A stretch of 64,000 nt of DNA from Acheta domesticus (lineage: Eukaryota > Arthropoda > Insecta > Orthoptera > Gryllidae), in the NCBI GenBank assembly GCA_031308135.1, contig JAHLJT010009436.1, forward strand, positions 217,573,286 to 217,637,285. The letters run 5' to 3'. How positions within the stretch are numbered: the stretch's first letter is position 1; every line of letters begins with the position of its first letter. Below the pieces are notes generated by a model. The model saw nothing but the letters and a program-made list of their open reading frames with translations. It made no database searches and was not told the origin of the DNA. The position numbers and the translations under genes are program-made. Shown piece by piece: positions 47,163-58,384 of this stretch.

Positions 47163-47514
47163 TAGAGACCTGAAAAATATGTAGTATTAAACGTCAAAAT
47201 ATGTACATAAATATGTAAAGAAAACAGTGAGAATATGTAATAATTATGTAAAATCGGATATAGTATATTAAAATTCTCTAATTAAAACCATTTACAAAGC
47301 AAGAAATTACATTTAGAAAAATTGATTAAACATGAAAATATATTGTGCAAACCGAAAAATATGTAAAATACTTAATGCAGTACTAAATATGTAAAAATAT
47401 GTAACGAAAAAAAATCGATATTGTGTTAGGAGGGCTATGATTCGCCAAGAATACAATTTTGAGTACGGTAAGTTGAAAGAAAAAATATGTAATTACATAC
47501 AAATCCGGTCTCTA
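47163..47514 (+). mobile_element. hAT-B MITE, 352 bp
   Basis: Starts TAGAGACC and ends GGTCTCTA, flanked by a perfect 8-bp duplication CTAATGAC (47155-47162, 47515-47522), as hAT elements make. The interior is AT-rich with many atatgtaaa motifs and no transposase. It lies about 30 bp after the LINE stop codon. A partial relative in the opposite orientation is at 38936-39190. Confidence 0.92.
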
Positions 47515-47639
47515 CTAATGACGTTGTAATTCATGCGACCAAAAAATTAAGCTTATTTAAAAGAAACAAAAGTTACGTGTTTCAATGCTTGGGAAGAAAT
47601 AGGTTAAGAGAGAGGTACGGTAGGAACCTCTTGCGCCAT

Positions 47640-47776
47640 GGGACTCGCGCCCCAACCGGATGCGGCAGTTTGCGCGCGCCAACGGCGCTGCGCGGCGTCC
47701 CGCGGCCGGGGCGGCGCGGTGGCGGTGGCGGTGGCGGCGGCGGTGGCGGTGGCGGTGGCGGCGGCGGCGGCGGTGG

Positions 47777-47831
<55 letters not shown>

Positions 47832-48235
47832 GGCAGGGGCGGCGGCGGCGGCGGGGGCGGCGGGGGCGGCGACGCCCTGCGCTCGTGCGCGCGCGCCGGG
47901 AACAGTGGGCGGCTGTGCGGCGATATCGTGGTGATTTGTGGTGCTCGTCCTCTTTCCCCGGCGGCGGCGGCGGCGCGGCGGCGGAGGCGACAAGGCGTGC
48001 GCCTGTGCGGCGCGGCGCGGCGCGGCGCCCGGAAGAAAGCGCGGCGTTGTGCGGGGGCGGGGGCGCCACGCGGCCGCAAGTGCTACCGCGCACCGCGCCA
48101 CGGGCGCCCGCCGCCGGAAGCGCGCCTCCGCCCGAAGCAGCACGCGCGGGGAGGCCGCTTCCGCCCGGCGCGGCGGCGCCTCCGGCCGGCGCGCGGGAAA
48201 GGGCGCTGCGGTGGTCCGCGCATAGCCCGCTTGTA
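47640..48235. other. CpG-dense island with (GGTGGC/GGCGGC)n core
   Basis: About 600 bp of extreme GC content. 47717-47875 is an almost pure ggtggc/ggcggc array, and the rest is CpG-dense non-repetitive DNA. All six frames are open for 95-233 codons, giving poly-Gly, poly-Pro, poly-Ala or Arg-rich strings. No domain appears on either side, so I treat these as composition artefacts. Confidence 0.75.
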
Positions 48236-48326
48236 GGCATACTATGCATAATAGGCATACTAGAGGGTTATGGTCCGCGTGAGGTGGAAAAAGGAAATTT
48301 GTATGGTGTTATTAACTGGAAGTTGC

Positions 48327-48400
48327 CGACCTGGTAGCCGCTAAGTTGTTCGCACCTTTGAGGTCTCGCTACGAAAGAGTACATGTTCGAATCTTGCAAG
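48327..48400 (+). ncRNA. tRNA-like pol III promoter segment (possible SINE head)
   Basis: The phrase 'tggtagccgctaag' fits an A box. About 50 bp later 'atgttcgaatctt' fits a B box, at tRNA-like spacing. I could not fold a convincing cloverleaf, so a SINE head is likelier than a functional tRNA gene. No second copy was found in the window. Confidence 0.4.
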
Positions 48401-49007
48401 ATTGGACTTTCCCAGCCAACGTGAATCTCCTTCCAACGCTCTTCCTTCCATTCCTGGCCGTCTTGAGTAGCGCAGGTTTTTGGGGCCTTTGCGCCCAAGT
48501 ACACGGTGTTCGAACACCGCGTAATTCATAGCTGATGCATGTTTTTGCATTCCTAGCGCACTTTGTATGATTTTTGAAATTGGTATCCTTCCCCTTACCT
48601 TACTTTTGTTCGTTCGGGATAATAGTAGGTGCGTGACGTAGGGGCTTGCGGCGCCGTCTAGTAGGTATAGCCTGGATTCCTGTTCAGCCGCAGAGCCGCA
48701 ATGAATGGGTAGAAACGGGAAGTTAGAAATATATAACATTAAAATTATTGAAAAGTAATCATCTTCACATTCAAGGTGCTCACTAAGCAATGTGGGCACA
48801 AAAAAATCAAATCCCATACAAAGATCAGTCAAATGCGCAGTCATAGCCTTGGTCAGTAATGTAGTACTTACTGAACGAAATTTTGTGGGTTGAGATTGTT
48901 CCATTCCGAAACACGACGGAGAACGCGACGATGGGTACAATATTAATGTGTACCAAACTGTTTTTACTTTCCCGTATACGTACGTATATATACGGAGTAA
49001 TATATTT
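48401..49007. other. No gene confirmed
   Basis: The minus strand is open for 199 codons (48341-48940) in ordinary-composition DNA, unusual for this window. The predicted protein has no domain I recognise, and the frame overlaps the tRNA-like segment. It may be a SINE or LINE relic. Confidence 0.3.
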
Positions 49008-50930
49008 ATTATAGGGAAAGTTATGTAATGCTGCGGAAAATCGATTCTCAGATTTTAACGAAAATACACGTTTGGTGTCCCCTGATACCGAAAAAGTGCT
49101 TCTTTTCAAAACGTCCGTCCGTCCGTCTGTTCTCCGGTGTCTGTGAACAACACGCGCCTAAATGATTAGTACGATTTCTTCCAAAATGGATATTCCCTGA
49201 TCGATTTGGTTCCACTTGAGGAGCCGCGATTTTAATTTTTTTTTCAAAATTTCGGGGGTACGTTACATGAAGCCCCCCGGATATTTTCAAAAATTTCTCA
49301 AAAACGGCTTCAAATTATTTCCTTTAAATTACTTGTAAGAATAGAGTAAAATACACTTATTAAGATGGCATAGGTCCAATTTCCACGGTTAACTCTGAAT
49401 TTTCGAAAACTGCGAAAGTTTGAATTATTTCGGCATCTTCCTACAACTACAAAATTGAAGATAGAGACTTTTCCTCCCCATTAATTTCGTTCTCCAAAGT
49501 GAGTTCTTTCATGAGGTCACGTACATTTCTTTGAAAATTTTAGTAGTTTCCGCGCAATATTGCGTTCAATATGTGCAATTTTTAAAAAAATACAAAACAA
49601 GATTTTTTCAAAAACGGTTCCAAATTTTTTCTATAAACTTTTGGTAACTAATGTATTTGCGTATAGTATAGGAAAAGTTACGTAATGCTGGGCGAAGAAA
49701 CGGATTTTCGGCAGAAAACCATTATTACAGGGGCCCTGTTAACGAAAAAGTGGATAAATCCAGTTACTAAATTAAGGAAAAAAACTCATAACACATGGTG
49801 CAGCCAAAAACCCTGTTTTGTGGGTCCTTGATTACGAAACACCAATTGAAAGCAAAACGTCTGTCCGTCCGTCTGTGAACAACGCTAGCGACCAAACCGC
49901 TCATCCGATTTTCACCAAAATTGATACTCCCCGATAGATATGGCTGATCTTGTAGCTCCTTGAATTTGAAACCGATATTTTAATTTTGGGGGCTACTTTA
50001 TATGAAGCCCCCCCCCACCGGACATTTTCAGATTTTTTAAAACACGGCTCCACTTTTTTCCTTTAAATTTCTTTTAAGAATGGAGTAAAATACACTTATT
50101 AAGGTGGCATAAGTCCAATTTTCACGGTTTACTCTGAATTTTCGAAAATAGCAAATTTTTTATTTTTGTCGGACTCTTCCTACAACTACAAAATTGAAGA
50201 TAAAGATTTTTCCTTCAAATAAAATATGTTCTCCAAAGTGAGTTCTTTCATTGTCATGTACATTTTTAAAACCAGTTTAGTAGTTTTCTGGCAAAATTGC
50301 GCGAAATATTTGCAATTTTAAAAAATTACAAAAACAAGATTTTCTCAAAAGCGGATCCAATTTTTTTCTTTAAACTTTTGGTAGGGATAGTGCTAAATGT
50401 ACTCTACGAAATGACATAAATGCCAAATTGCTCTATTCTTTTGTTTTTTCAAAAATTACAAAAATGTAATTTTTTCACTTGTCTCTCACGTATTTAATAT
50501 TTACATTAGCAGCGATTTGTTCACATTGCTTTTGCATTAATATTTACGAGAACATGTGCTTTAAATAATGTCAAGTAGAGTTTCTCGAGAACTAAACCGT
50601 TTTCTGTGAAAACTAACTCAAAAGTCCGCATTTTCAGAAACGCTGAAACGCCATTTTCTCAAAAATGAGTCCAAATTTTTGTAATTTTTGTAAATGTAAT
50701 TTTTTAAAGATCTCTCACACTTTTAATATGCACATTTCCAGCAATCTGTAAACACTATTGTATTTGTAAGTTAAAGTGCTTCAAATGACGTCAAATGAAG
50801 TGTTTAGAAAACTTGAAAAATTTTTCTGTGAAAAAGTGCTTCTTCGAATGTCGCAATTTTAGTAGCGCTAAACGCCATTTTCTTAAAAACCGCTTCAAAT
50901 TTGTAAAAGAAAATTGCCATTTAGGACGAG
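49008..50930 (+). repeat. Repeat U, two tandem units plus a third partial
   Basis: Unit 1 (49008-49665) and unit 2 (49666-50400) share, in order: 'gttaygtaatgctg', a (gtcc)n array, 'gatatycccygat', 'aatagagtaaaatacactta'-type text, 'cttcctacaactacaaaat', 'ctccaaagtgagttctttca' and 'aaacttttggta'. Unit 2 has about 95 bp extra before the (gtcc)n array. Sequence to about 50930 continues the pattern (catttgcagcaat-type blocks). The 4.7-kb and 29/33.7-kb copies match parts of this. No coding region or terminal repeats are evident. Confidence 0.85.
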
Positions 50931-52199
50931 GTTTTACCTGTTCTTTAATATTCGAAAATTAATATTTCTGATCTACCATTAGGAAACCGAAAAATAAGGA
51001 AATGTCAAAACAATTACTTTGGGCGGTGATAGATGGCAGCTGGCACGAGTATGTGGCAATTCCGAAGAGCTAGCCGAGACCGAAGGAAATAGAAAACTAA
51101 TGCGGGAAAGTTTGTACCATTCTGTAGCCATTCTGTAGTTCACTAGTTAATGTGGAATTAGGTAGTAGTAGTGTTCAATGTTTCCGTTGTATTTGCTTTA
51201 TAATAGCTGTATAACGCATGTCAATGTGTATAAGAGCATTTTATTTAATTACGAGCTATTTCGTGTAAGTGTATGCAAACGTTGTGAGAAAATTTAATAT
51301 TTCCTCTTTTTTAAGCACTTTGTAATATTTAGAAGACTGTACAAACGCAAGAGTTATGTTGTAGCATATCAAGAATTCGTTTAATAAGCAAACTGACACA
51401 TTCATTCCCATTTACCCCGGCATATCCCCTTTTTATGGAAAAAATTGACGTCATGAATTTTCTTTAAAATAAAAATAAAGATTTTTTGGTAGAACAGGAA
51501 TTTATGTAAGTATACTAGCAATATAATGTCAACTCTTGTTGGCCACATTCATCTGATATTTACATTTTCCCTTCTCAGTGACACTATAAATATTAATATC
51601 AAACGTAGATGGAACGAAAGATAATTTTTTGGATGGAATAGACAACAGATATTGCTTAACATCATTACAGCTATCCTTGTTTTACGAAGGAAAGTATAAT
51701 AAATAACTCTCACGTTTGTTGTTTATAACTTGAAATTAATACTTTTCAGTGATTGTTCACACACATAATTAACCTAATTTTGCAGAAACATTTTAACACA
51801 ATATGCCATACTACATTATTCGTGTTGTGAACGTTTGGGACGGTGCAAGTTTTCAGATTCGAATCTCAGTGTCATGATCATTGTCATTTATCTTTGAATT
51901 TATATTTTATTTTCTAATTTTCTGTAGATTGTCAAATATACTAATTTTAATTGCAAGTGTTTTGGATCATTGTTGAGAAATAATACAAACAAGATTTTCC
52001 TACAAATTTTTCATCATACTTCAATCCATAAAATGTTTTAAATAAGAGTATTTTATAATATTGAGATTCCCTAAGTACCTGCCACTATGAAAGTTTATGC
52101 ATATGGTAAATATTTTAAATTAATGGTCCAAGTTAACGTGCTTGTTACCTGACTCAGAGATTAGTGTGTTTGGGGCACAAACTTCTTTAGGTTCATCCC
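50931..52199. other. AT-rich DNA, no gene recognised
   Basis: No exon or repeat identified. Confidence 0.4.
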
Positions 52200-52204
52200 T
52201 TTAA

Positions 52205-52960
52205 CCCATTCGCAATGCTCATCAACGTCGCAGCGTATCACAGACCCTCTGTCACAACGGAAACGGAAGAAGAGGCCTTCATCGCCGCAAAGGCCCTGCG
52301 CTTCTTGCGTCGCTCACTGACCGTTTCCTCATCGAGGGCCCGCTTAGCAAAACACTGCCCGTCGTCACTCATCGCCCGAGCGACAAAGCCGCCGCGTCTT
52401 GAGCCCATCATTGGCCAGGTCCTCCTCACAATACCTCCACGCCGGATAAACCGAACGGAAGGGTAGATCATTCTCTCCGCCTTTATGCACGGCGTTTCTC
52501 CGCCACCAAAACACAGGGTTAACCCCGCAGGGGACCGTCCTTTTTATTCTTCGGAGCGTCCTCGCGAATCTTTTTGAAAATGAGACAGCGGTGGGGGAAG
52601 AGGGGGGAGGGGGTCAGCGGTGAAAAATGATGTGACCGCGAACGCGCGACTAAGCCTTCGATGCCGGACTGTTTACAGAGGCCCCGTCGAGCGACCCGTA
52701 CAAAACGCCAGCGGGTCGCAAAAACCAACGGAGATGGTAGGGGGGCGCCGGTCCCCCCGCCGCGAGGGAGGACTCGGGGGACGCACCCCCTGCGCGCAGG
52801 GGTCTTATCCCCCCGGGAGGAGGCGAGCAGGCGAAGAAAGGGGGCTTGCCCGCTAATTACGCCGGTCGCTTATCGCGGGGCTTTGTAAAGCGAGCGAGCT
52901 TCTTGCGGCCGCAGGAGGAAGACGGGGAAGAGAAGAGGTCTTAGAGGCCTTAGCATCTGA
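52205..52960. other. GC-rich island, 0.75 kb, less repetitive than the others
   Basis: Unlike most islands here it is not dominated by simple repeats. An 83-codon plus frame (52215-52466) and a 77-codon minus frame cover the same stretch; neither shows a domain. G-rich runs (ggggggaggggg) lie at about 52600-52612 and gggggcgccggtccccccgc at 52741-52760. Of all islands this is the best candidate for a real exon or promoter, though I cannot name a product. Confidence 0.55.
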
Positions 52961-54378
52961 AGCCTCGACGCGCCGACGTCGTCTCCACGTTTCAGTGTTG
53001 TCGTATTGGGAGCGTGTCTCGTATTTTCATCTTCTGTTGACCTTTGAATGCGAATTATTGATAGTGATTGCTTTTCTTTTCTCTACGGTCGCTGGAAATG
53101 TAGTTTGGATAAATGCTTACAGTGATACCTAGAAAGGGAGTTCTCTCAAGTGCTCAGGTTTCGAGGTTACAGTGTCTTGAAAACTATTCGCGGTGGCGTT
53201 CATAATTGTCTCAGTTTCTGGTTGCAACAGAAATTTTCAAGGGTCTCTTTTCATCGTAATTTTGTTTTTCGACTCTTCTCTCATTGAAAACCATGGTATA
53301 AATAGAAATATGAGACAAGCAATCCGCATCTCACTGCAGTGCAGACAATAAACACGAGTTAGAAAATGAATTTTTGAAATGGTGGAGAGAACGTATGTAA
53401 TTGTTTGTACCTGTGAAAGTTGTTAACAACTCTTGACGTTCACATTATACCATCATTTACTGATCACAAGAGATCGACGATGACATTAACAAAACGCCGG
53501 GATCTAACTTGAAAACGATACATCCTGAAGACACACGATGTATAATTCAATTGCTGAATGCACGAAATTCATTTCCTTCACAATTTTTTCTTTATGAAAG
53601 ATCAAACCAAGCATATTTTACTCGTGAGATTATCCTTACTCCCTAACACATCAAAAATAAAACATTTTTCTGGAAGAGAAGAGAACATTTATTTCATGTA
53701 CATAATAAAAGGTTATTGCAAAATGCAAAAATAGAGAAACAATGCGAGAGGAAACCGATATCGTGTGTTCACTGGAAGAAGATAGAACAAGAACAGGTGA
53801 TGTACATATGTTCTTAATGTACGACTCTAATTTGCAACGCGGTTTTGTTCCGCTTACACTGTAATAGCAATACATACGTCCTTTTAGTGTCTTCTGGGTC
53901 GGTTATGTTGTAATTCTTTTATATTTTTTAACTAAATTGGACTTGTAGAAATCTCCAAAACAAGTGGGGAGTAAATAGGAAGAGTCATTTAAAAAATACA
54001 TCTGTACTACACATATAACAAACTATTTGAATCAACACCACAAATCAAATAATGAATAGATTCACGCATTTTCAAAAAAGTTCTTTGAATGAAATACATA
54101 CTTTTATTGTACCTCATTCGGGATGGATGATGAACTATAATTTCGAATAATAGGGAGTGGAGAAAGTACATTGCTATATACAAGATGGAATATTAGAAAA
54201 AGGTTACGTCTTACATTACAATTACAATTAAATAAAATTACACATTATAGAAAGTGTTAATAGTAAACATTTTTCACAACTGCATGTGGTAGCTTTTCAG
54301 GCTATACATTTTTAATGAGTGGGTTCGAGGTTATAATTAAAACTTGTGGAAAAAGTTCCTCCAATTTTATTCTCCACA

Positions 54379-54383
<5 letters not shown>
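52961..54383. other. AT-rich DNA, no gene recognised
   Basis: No exon or repeat identified. Confidence 0.4.

Positions 54384-54438
<55 letters not shown>
54384..54438. repeat. (TA)n microsatellite
   Basis: About 27 uninterrupted TA units. Confidence 0.95.
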
Positions 54439-54441
<3 letters not shown>

Positions 54442-54612
54442 ACGGGTCTGATCCAGCTGATCATTTTGGAAGGAGCCATCATAATTTTTTGTGAAATGAT
54501 AAACATTTGTTATTATATTGTATATTATTTTTTAAATAATTACAATAATAATTCTAACACAAATAAATATTTAAATCAATTTTGTCAAATAAATGAAGGT
54601 AACAAACAAAAA

Positions 54613-54675
54613 CTTTAGGCCTTTTGGGAGGGAGGCCATGGCCCCCATGCCTCCCTCTTGGATCCGCCAGTCACT
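54613..54675 (-). mobile_element. DNA transposon terminus, probable hAT
   Basis: On the minus strand it reads 'ggcggatccaagagggagg', then 'catgggggccatggcc' and a C-run. This resembles the widely seen arthropod terminus beginning CAGTGGCGGATCC, usually assigned to hAT. The opposite end was not found. Assignment is from memory of that terminus. Confidence 0.45.
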
Positions 54676-55184
54676 ATACAGTTGTATATAACTCCCATAT
54701 CCATCGTGTTTCATTTGCTTTGAAAAGAAACATTGAATGAATTGATCTCTTTCTTGGTGAAAAATATTCACAAAGTAACAAATTTGTAAAAATAATTACA
54801 AAAAGATTTGGAATGGGATGATATTATTTATTGAAAGTGAGATCATCTCTTCTACTTGAATTCACATAGACTTCAAAAGAAGTTCGTGATTTTACGTAAC
54901 AAGATTGTGTGGTATCAAAATGGAAAGAGCTTTTTTTTCTACATAATCTTTTAAAACTAAAACATTTTATCAATTCTTGATTGTTCATATTTTAAAGAAA
55001 AATAAGTGACGAAAGATTCCCGTCAAGGAAATGACTTGAATAAAGAAAAAATCAATCAGTTGAGAAAATAGGCGCTGAAAGAGATGAAAGGACTGACATT
55101 ATTATCAATAAACGAACAAAAAAAACCAGAACAGTTTCACGTAGCTACATTTTGAGAAAGAGATGTAGAACGGGCCGGGAACGC
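54676..55184. other. AT-rich DNA, no gene recognised
   Basis: No exon or repeat identified. Confidence 0.4.
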
Positions 55185-55515
55185 AAGCTCGTTGCCAGTC
55201 CCATGGCAAACGTTCCTTCAGTGCAACTTATTTCGTCAAATCGACCTCCACCACCTTAACCGGCGTCGGAGTCCCATCGCGTCCGGGGCGGACGTTGCCT
55301 CCCGGGTGGCCAGCGCGACCTGTGACCCCGAAGACCAGTGTCCGCGAACGGGACGCTCGGTGCAGTGGCTCGGGCCAGTCTGGCGTCCCGGGCCGGCGCG
55401 GTGCGGCGCGGCGGCGCCCGGGCCAAGATTCCAGCCAGTTCTCCGTGGAACCGGCCCTTGGCCACAGCCGGATTTAGAAAGGGCCCTCGAAGGGTCCGGG
55501 ACTACAACTTTCCAG
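55185..55515. other. CpG-dense island sharing a block with 57.3 kb
   Basis: GC-rich DNA whose right part (about 55390-55475) is related to 57260-57380. Both contain 'ccgggcca', a 'ccag(t)tctccg' block and 'aaccggcccttg' in order. Frames in all phases are low in information. The shared block suggests a dispersed GC-rich repeat rather than an exon. Confidence 0.6.
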
Positions 55516-56589
55516 TAGTGTAAAGTGCACAAAAGCGAATGATTTCGTATTGCCACGGTTTACATAATCATTCATATTGCTTTCTCACAAATCACAATTC
55601 AATAATTAAGCTTTCCAATAGAAGTTTTATTAGTTTGAATATTAATACGAATAATCTTATATTTATTTTATTAATTTCTCTGAATGTGTTATTCATCATT
55701 CTTTAGACACAAAGTATACATGTGAGCGCGGAGCACCTTACAGAGTGTGAAAAATGTGAAGAAACAATGACAGATTCAGAATTACAAAGGGCAAAGGGTT
55801 TGAAATTTACTACTTGTATTAGGAATAAATAGAAGACAGTATATTTCCCAAGTTCACAAGCAGCAGTAGCAGTAGAAGCGATGGCGACAACCCCAAGAAC
55901 AACAGTAAAAATACTTAACCCCCCACAAATCTGTCTTTCCAATTCCCACATTTACTCGTATACATAATGTCGCACACTCACTTCCAGGATAGACAGGGGT
56001 CAGAATTACATGCTGAAACGAGAATTGCACCAATCATACCCAGAGATCCAACAGAAAACTTTTCCAAGGCGGTCAAGCTTTCCACACTCTTCAAATGCAC
56101 GTTTTGAATGAATAAATCATATATCATACAGAATAAATTCACCAAACATCCTAAATTACATCCCCTTCAACAAAATGCGTTGTTTACAGCGACTTTTAGT
56201 GATTCCTCTAACGAAGATAGAAAATTGCTATTTCCCTCGGTGCCCCTCAAGGCTGCTGGGGTCCAGTGCTCTGCGATGTTATCCTGCATAGTACTTTCTA
56301 AGTAAGATTCGCGGTACTGAAAAACATGGGGAATAACAGTGTTCTCGCAACGTTGAAACACAAGGAGGCGCGATCAGTCGGAAATCTCATGCTTCACAAT
56401 GTAAAAGTCCTTAAGCGTGACGCCACAAACAAGTGTGTTGCCTGGCTTGCAACTAGATGCAAAAGTGAGTATTTGACGGACGCTCTTTGCTTTCAAAATC
56501 ATTTCATGCATTGCTATTTCAGAAATACCTTGTTTATCGATTGGCATTAAATCAAAAAGACATATTCCTAACATGAAAAGTATTTCAGG
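55516..56589. other. No gene recognised
   Basis: Several 65-85 codon frames with no domain. Confidence 0.4.
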
Positions 56590-56800
56590 ATATTCTGGGG
56601 GTTGTGCAACCGAAGCACGAGCCGCCACCAATAGTGTAATGAGAGCATGGAGAAACTGGAGGGCTCCGACAAAACCTGGCGCAAGCCACTTTGTCCACCC
56701 ATAATTTTACATGGATCGATCTGGAGTTGACGAAAACCTTAACCAGAGTTGAAAGGTGCGCGGTCTGGCCACTAAACCATGCGTCACCCCAACAGTGAAA
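56590..56800 (-). mobile_element. SINE-3 copy with tRNA-like head
   Basis: On the minus strand the head at about 56795-56735 reads 'gcatggtttagtggccagac' (a strong A box) followed by a weak B-box-like 'ggttttcgtc'. The body aligns with 24490-24668. Decayed. Confidence 0.6.
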
Positions 56801-57156
56801 CGAATCTATTTCAAGTATTTAATGAAGAAAAAATTGGGAGGGATGAGGAACGATCATACTTCCAAAACATGGTCACTCAATATTTGGAAGGGGTGATGTT
56901 CTTTTCTGTGCAGATATACACAGTGTAGTGATTTTACGAGTGCCTCTCGCCGCTGAAGTGTTAAGTGACAAACTCTGAAGTAGAAAATATACATTTTTGT
57001 TAAACAGGTAATTTTGCTAAGTAAGTTTTCTCCAGTATAAGTTGTAAGGATTTTGCGCCCTCACGAATTACTCTCAGGATAAACACCAAATTCCTACTTA
57101 AATGTTCTTTATTTTGCTCTTCGGCTCGCAAAATAATGTCGAGTTTATTTCTACAA
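56801..57156. other. No gene recognised
   Basis: AT-rich; no exon or repeat identified. Confidence 0.4.
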
Positions 57157-57835
57157 GCTTTGTGGGAGAGGTCACGACCCCAGCAACATCACTCCAGAAC
57201 CTACCAGTTTCAAGCACACGTTTGGAAGATCGGGTTAGCCCAGTGCGCGTGTGGCAGGCCGGGCGCCGGGCGGGGTCCCGGGCCGTGGAGGCCCAGCGCT
57301 GCGGCCCGTCCCGGGACGCGTCCGCCCGCCGGGCCAGGGCTCGAACCAGTCCTCCGCGAACCGGCCCTTGACCCCTGGCTAGGCGGGGCCAGGTGGTGGA
57401 CACCCCAAAACCCTGCCGGGCCAGGCCGGCCCGCAGCGGCGTCCTGCGCGCGGACTCCCTGCCCGCTCAGGTGGGGCGATGCAAGACGATTTATCCAGGC
57501 TGGACAGGTCATTAGCCCCGCCGGGCAGGCAAACGGTCGGCGGCGGTGGCCGGCACAAAGGGCGAAAGCCGGCGACAGCGGCGCGGGGGAAAGCAGCCGG
57601 ATTAATTTTCACTCGCGTCCTCAATGGAGATTTGGCGAATCCCAAGCGGCGAGGTAGGGGGTGAGGCGGGTTGGGGTGGTTCGGGACGGTGCGTGGCGGG
57701 GCGGGGCGGCGCGGGCAGGCAGCCTGCTCGCTGGCACCGTGGGGTTTGTGGGCGGCACCCTGACGGACGAGGGTCCGCGGTGAAGGGAGAGCCCGTTACC
57801 GCCAGTGCGGTTTTCCCACACACACACGAAACACC
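57157..57835. other. CpG-dense island with a block shared with 55.4 kb
   Basis: Two CpG-dense parts (57240-57480 and 57620-57830) joined by moderate-GC DNA. Frames up to 173 codons exist, with Ala/Arg/Pro/Gly bias and no domain. The block around 57330-57375 is homologous to the 55.4-kb island. Confidence 0.6.
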
Positions 57836-57907
57836 GCCAGGTTCTTACAAGCATCAGGTTTAGTGATTGAAAGTTCGTTATCAAACAACCAGTACAACCT
57901 GTCCAGT

Positions 57908-57950
57908 ACTTTCTTCTTCTTCTTCTTCTTCTTCGTCGTCGTCGTCATCG
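57908..57950. repeat. (CTT)n(CGT)n trinucleotide array
   Basis: Seven or more ctt units change abruptly into cgt units. It resembles the trinucleotide tail of the LINE copies here (10.7 and 38.9 kb), but no LINE coding sequence is attached. Confidence 0.85.
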
Positions 57951-58384
57951 ACTTGTGTCGGAAGCAGTGACAGCTTTTCAGCAGAGGCAAGGAAGGAACT
58001 TCTCCTCACACATTTTCTTCTTCCAAATGTTATCAACAAACAAAATATACTTTGATGTTTTAGGAAAAATGTTTAATTTTCAGATGATAACTATGGGGAA
58101 ATTTACTTCATGAATCGAGGTTTGAACTATGCGGGCTCTTAAGAAATGCAAAAGAGATTTACTGCATCGCTCTCACAAGGAGTTGTCAGTCTATCCTCCT
58201 CCAAGACCAAGTGTGTTCATCGCCAATCCCTCAGTGCTGCCAGACGAGGAAAATTCTTGCAGAGCTATAGACCTTATCCGCCTCAGTAGAACTGCCATCT
58301 ACATGCGTATGTTTCAACAACCGGATCAAGCGTGCATGGAACATCGCGATGGACGCGTTCGGACAGAATAGCTGACACACGGTG
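57951..58384. other. No gene recognised
   Basis: An 80-codon plus frame (58129-58371) has no domain. Confidence 0.4.

Noticed and set aside
47557..48337. Frames of 95-233 codons in all phases, poly-Gly, poly-Pro and Arg-rich
   Set aside because: Generated by the hexanucleotide array and GC content; nothing recognisable at either end.
48327..48400. Functional tRNA gene
   Set aside because: A- and B-box-like motifs are present but no convincing cloverleaf stems; kept only as a tRNA-like promoter segment.
52199..52520. Possible piggyBac MITE bounded by TTAACCC and GGGTTAA
   Set aside because: The ends agree only over TTAACCC; the next bases (attcgc versus tgtgtt) do not match, so chance cannot be excluded.
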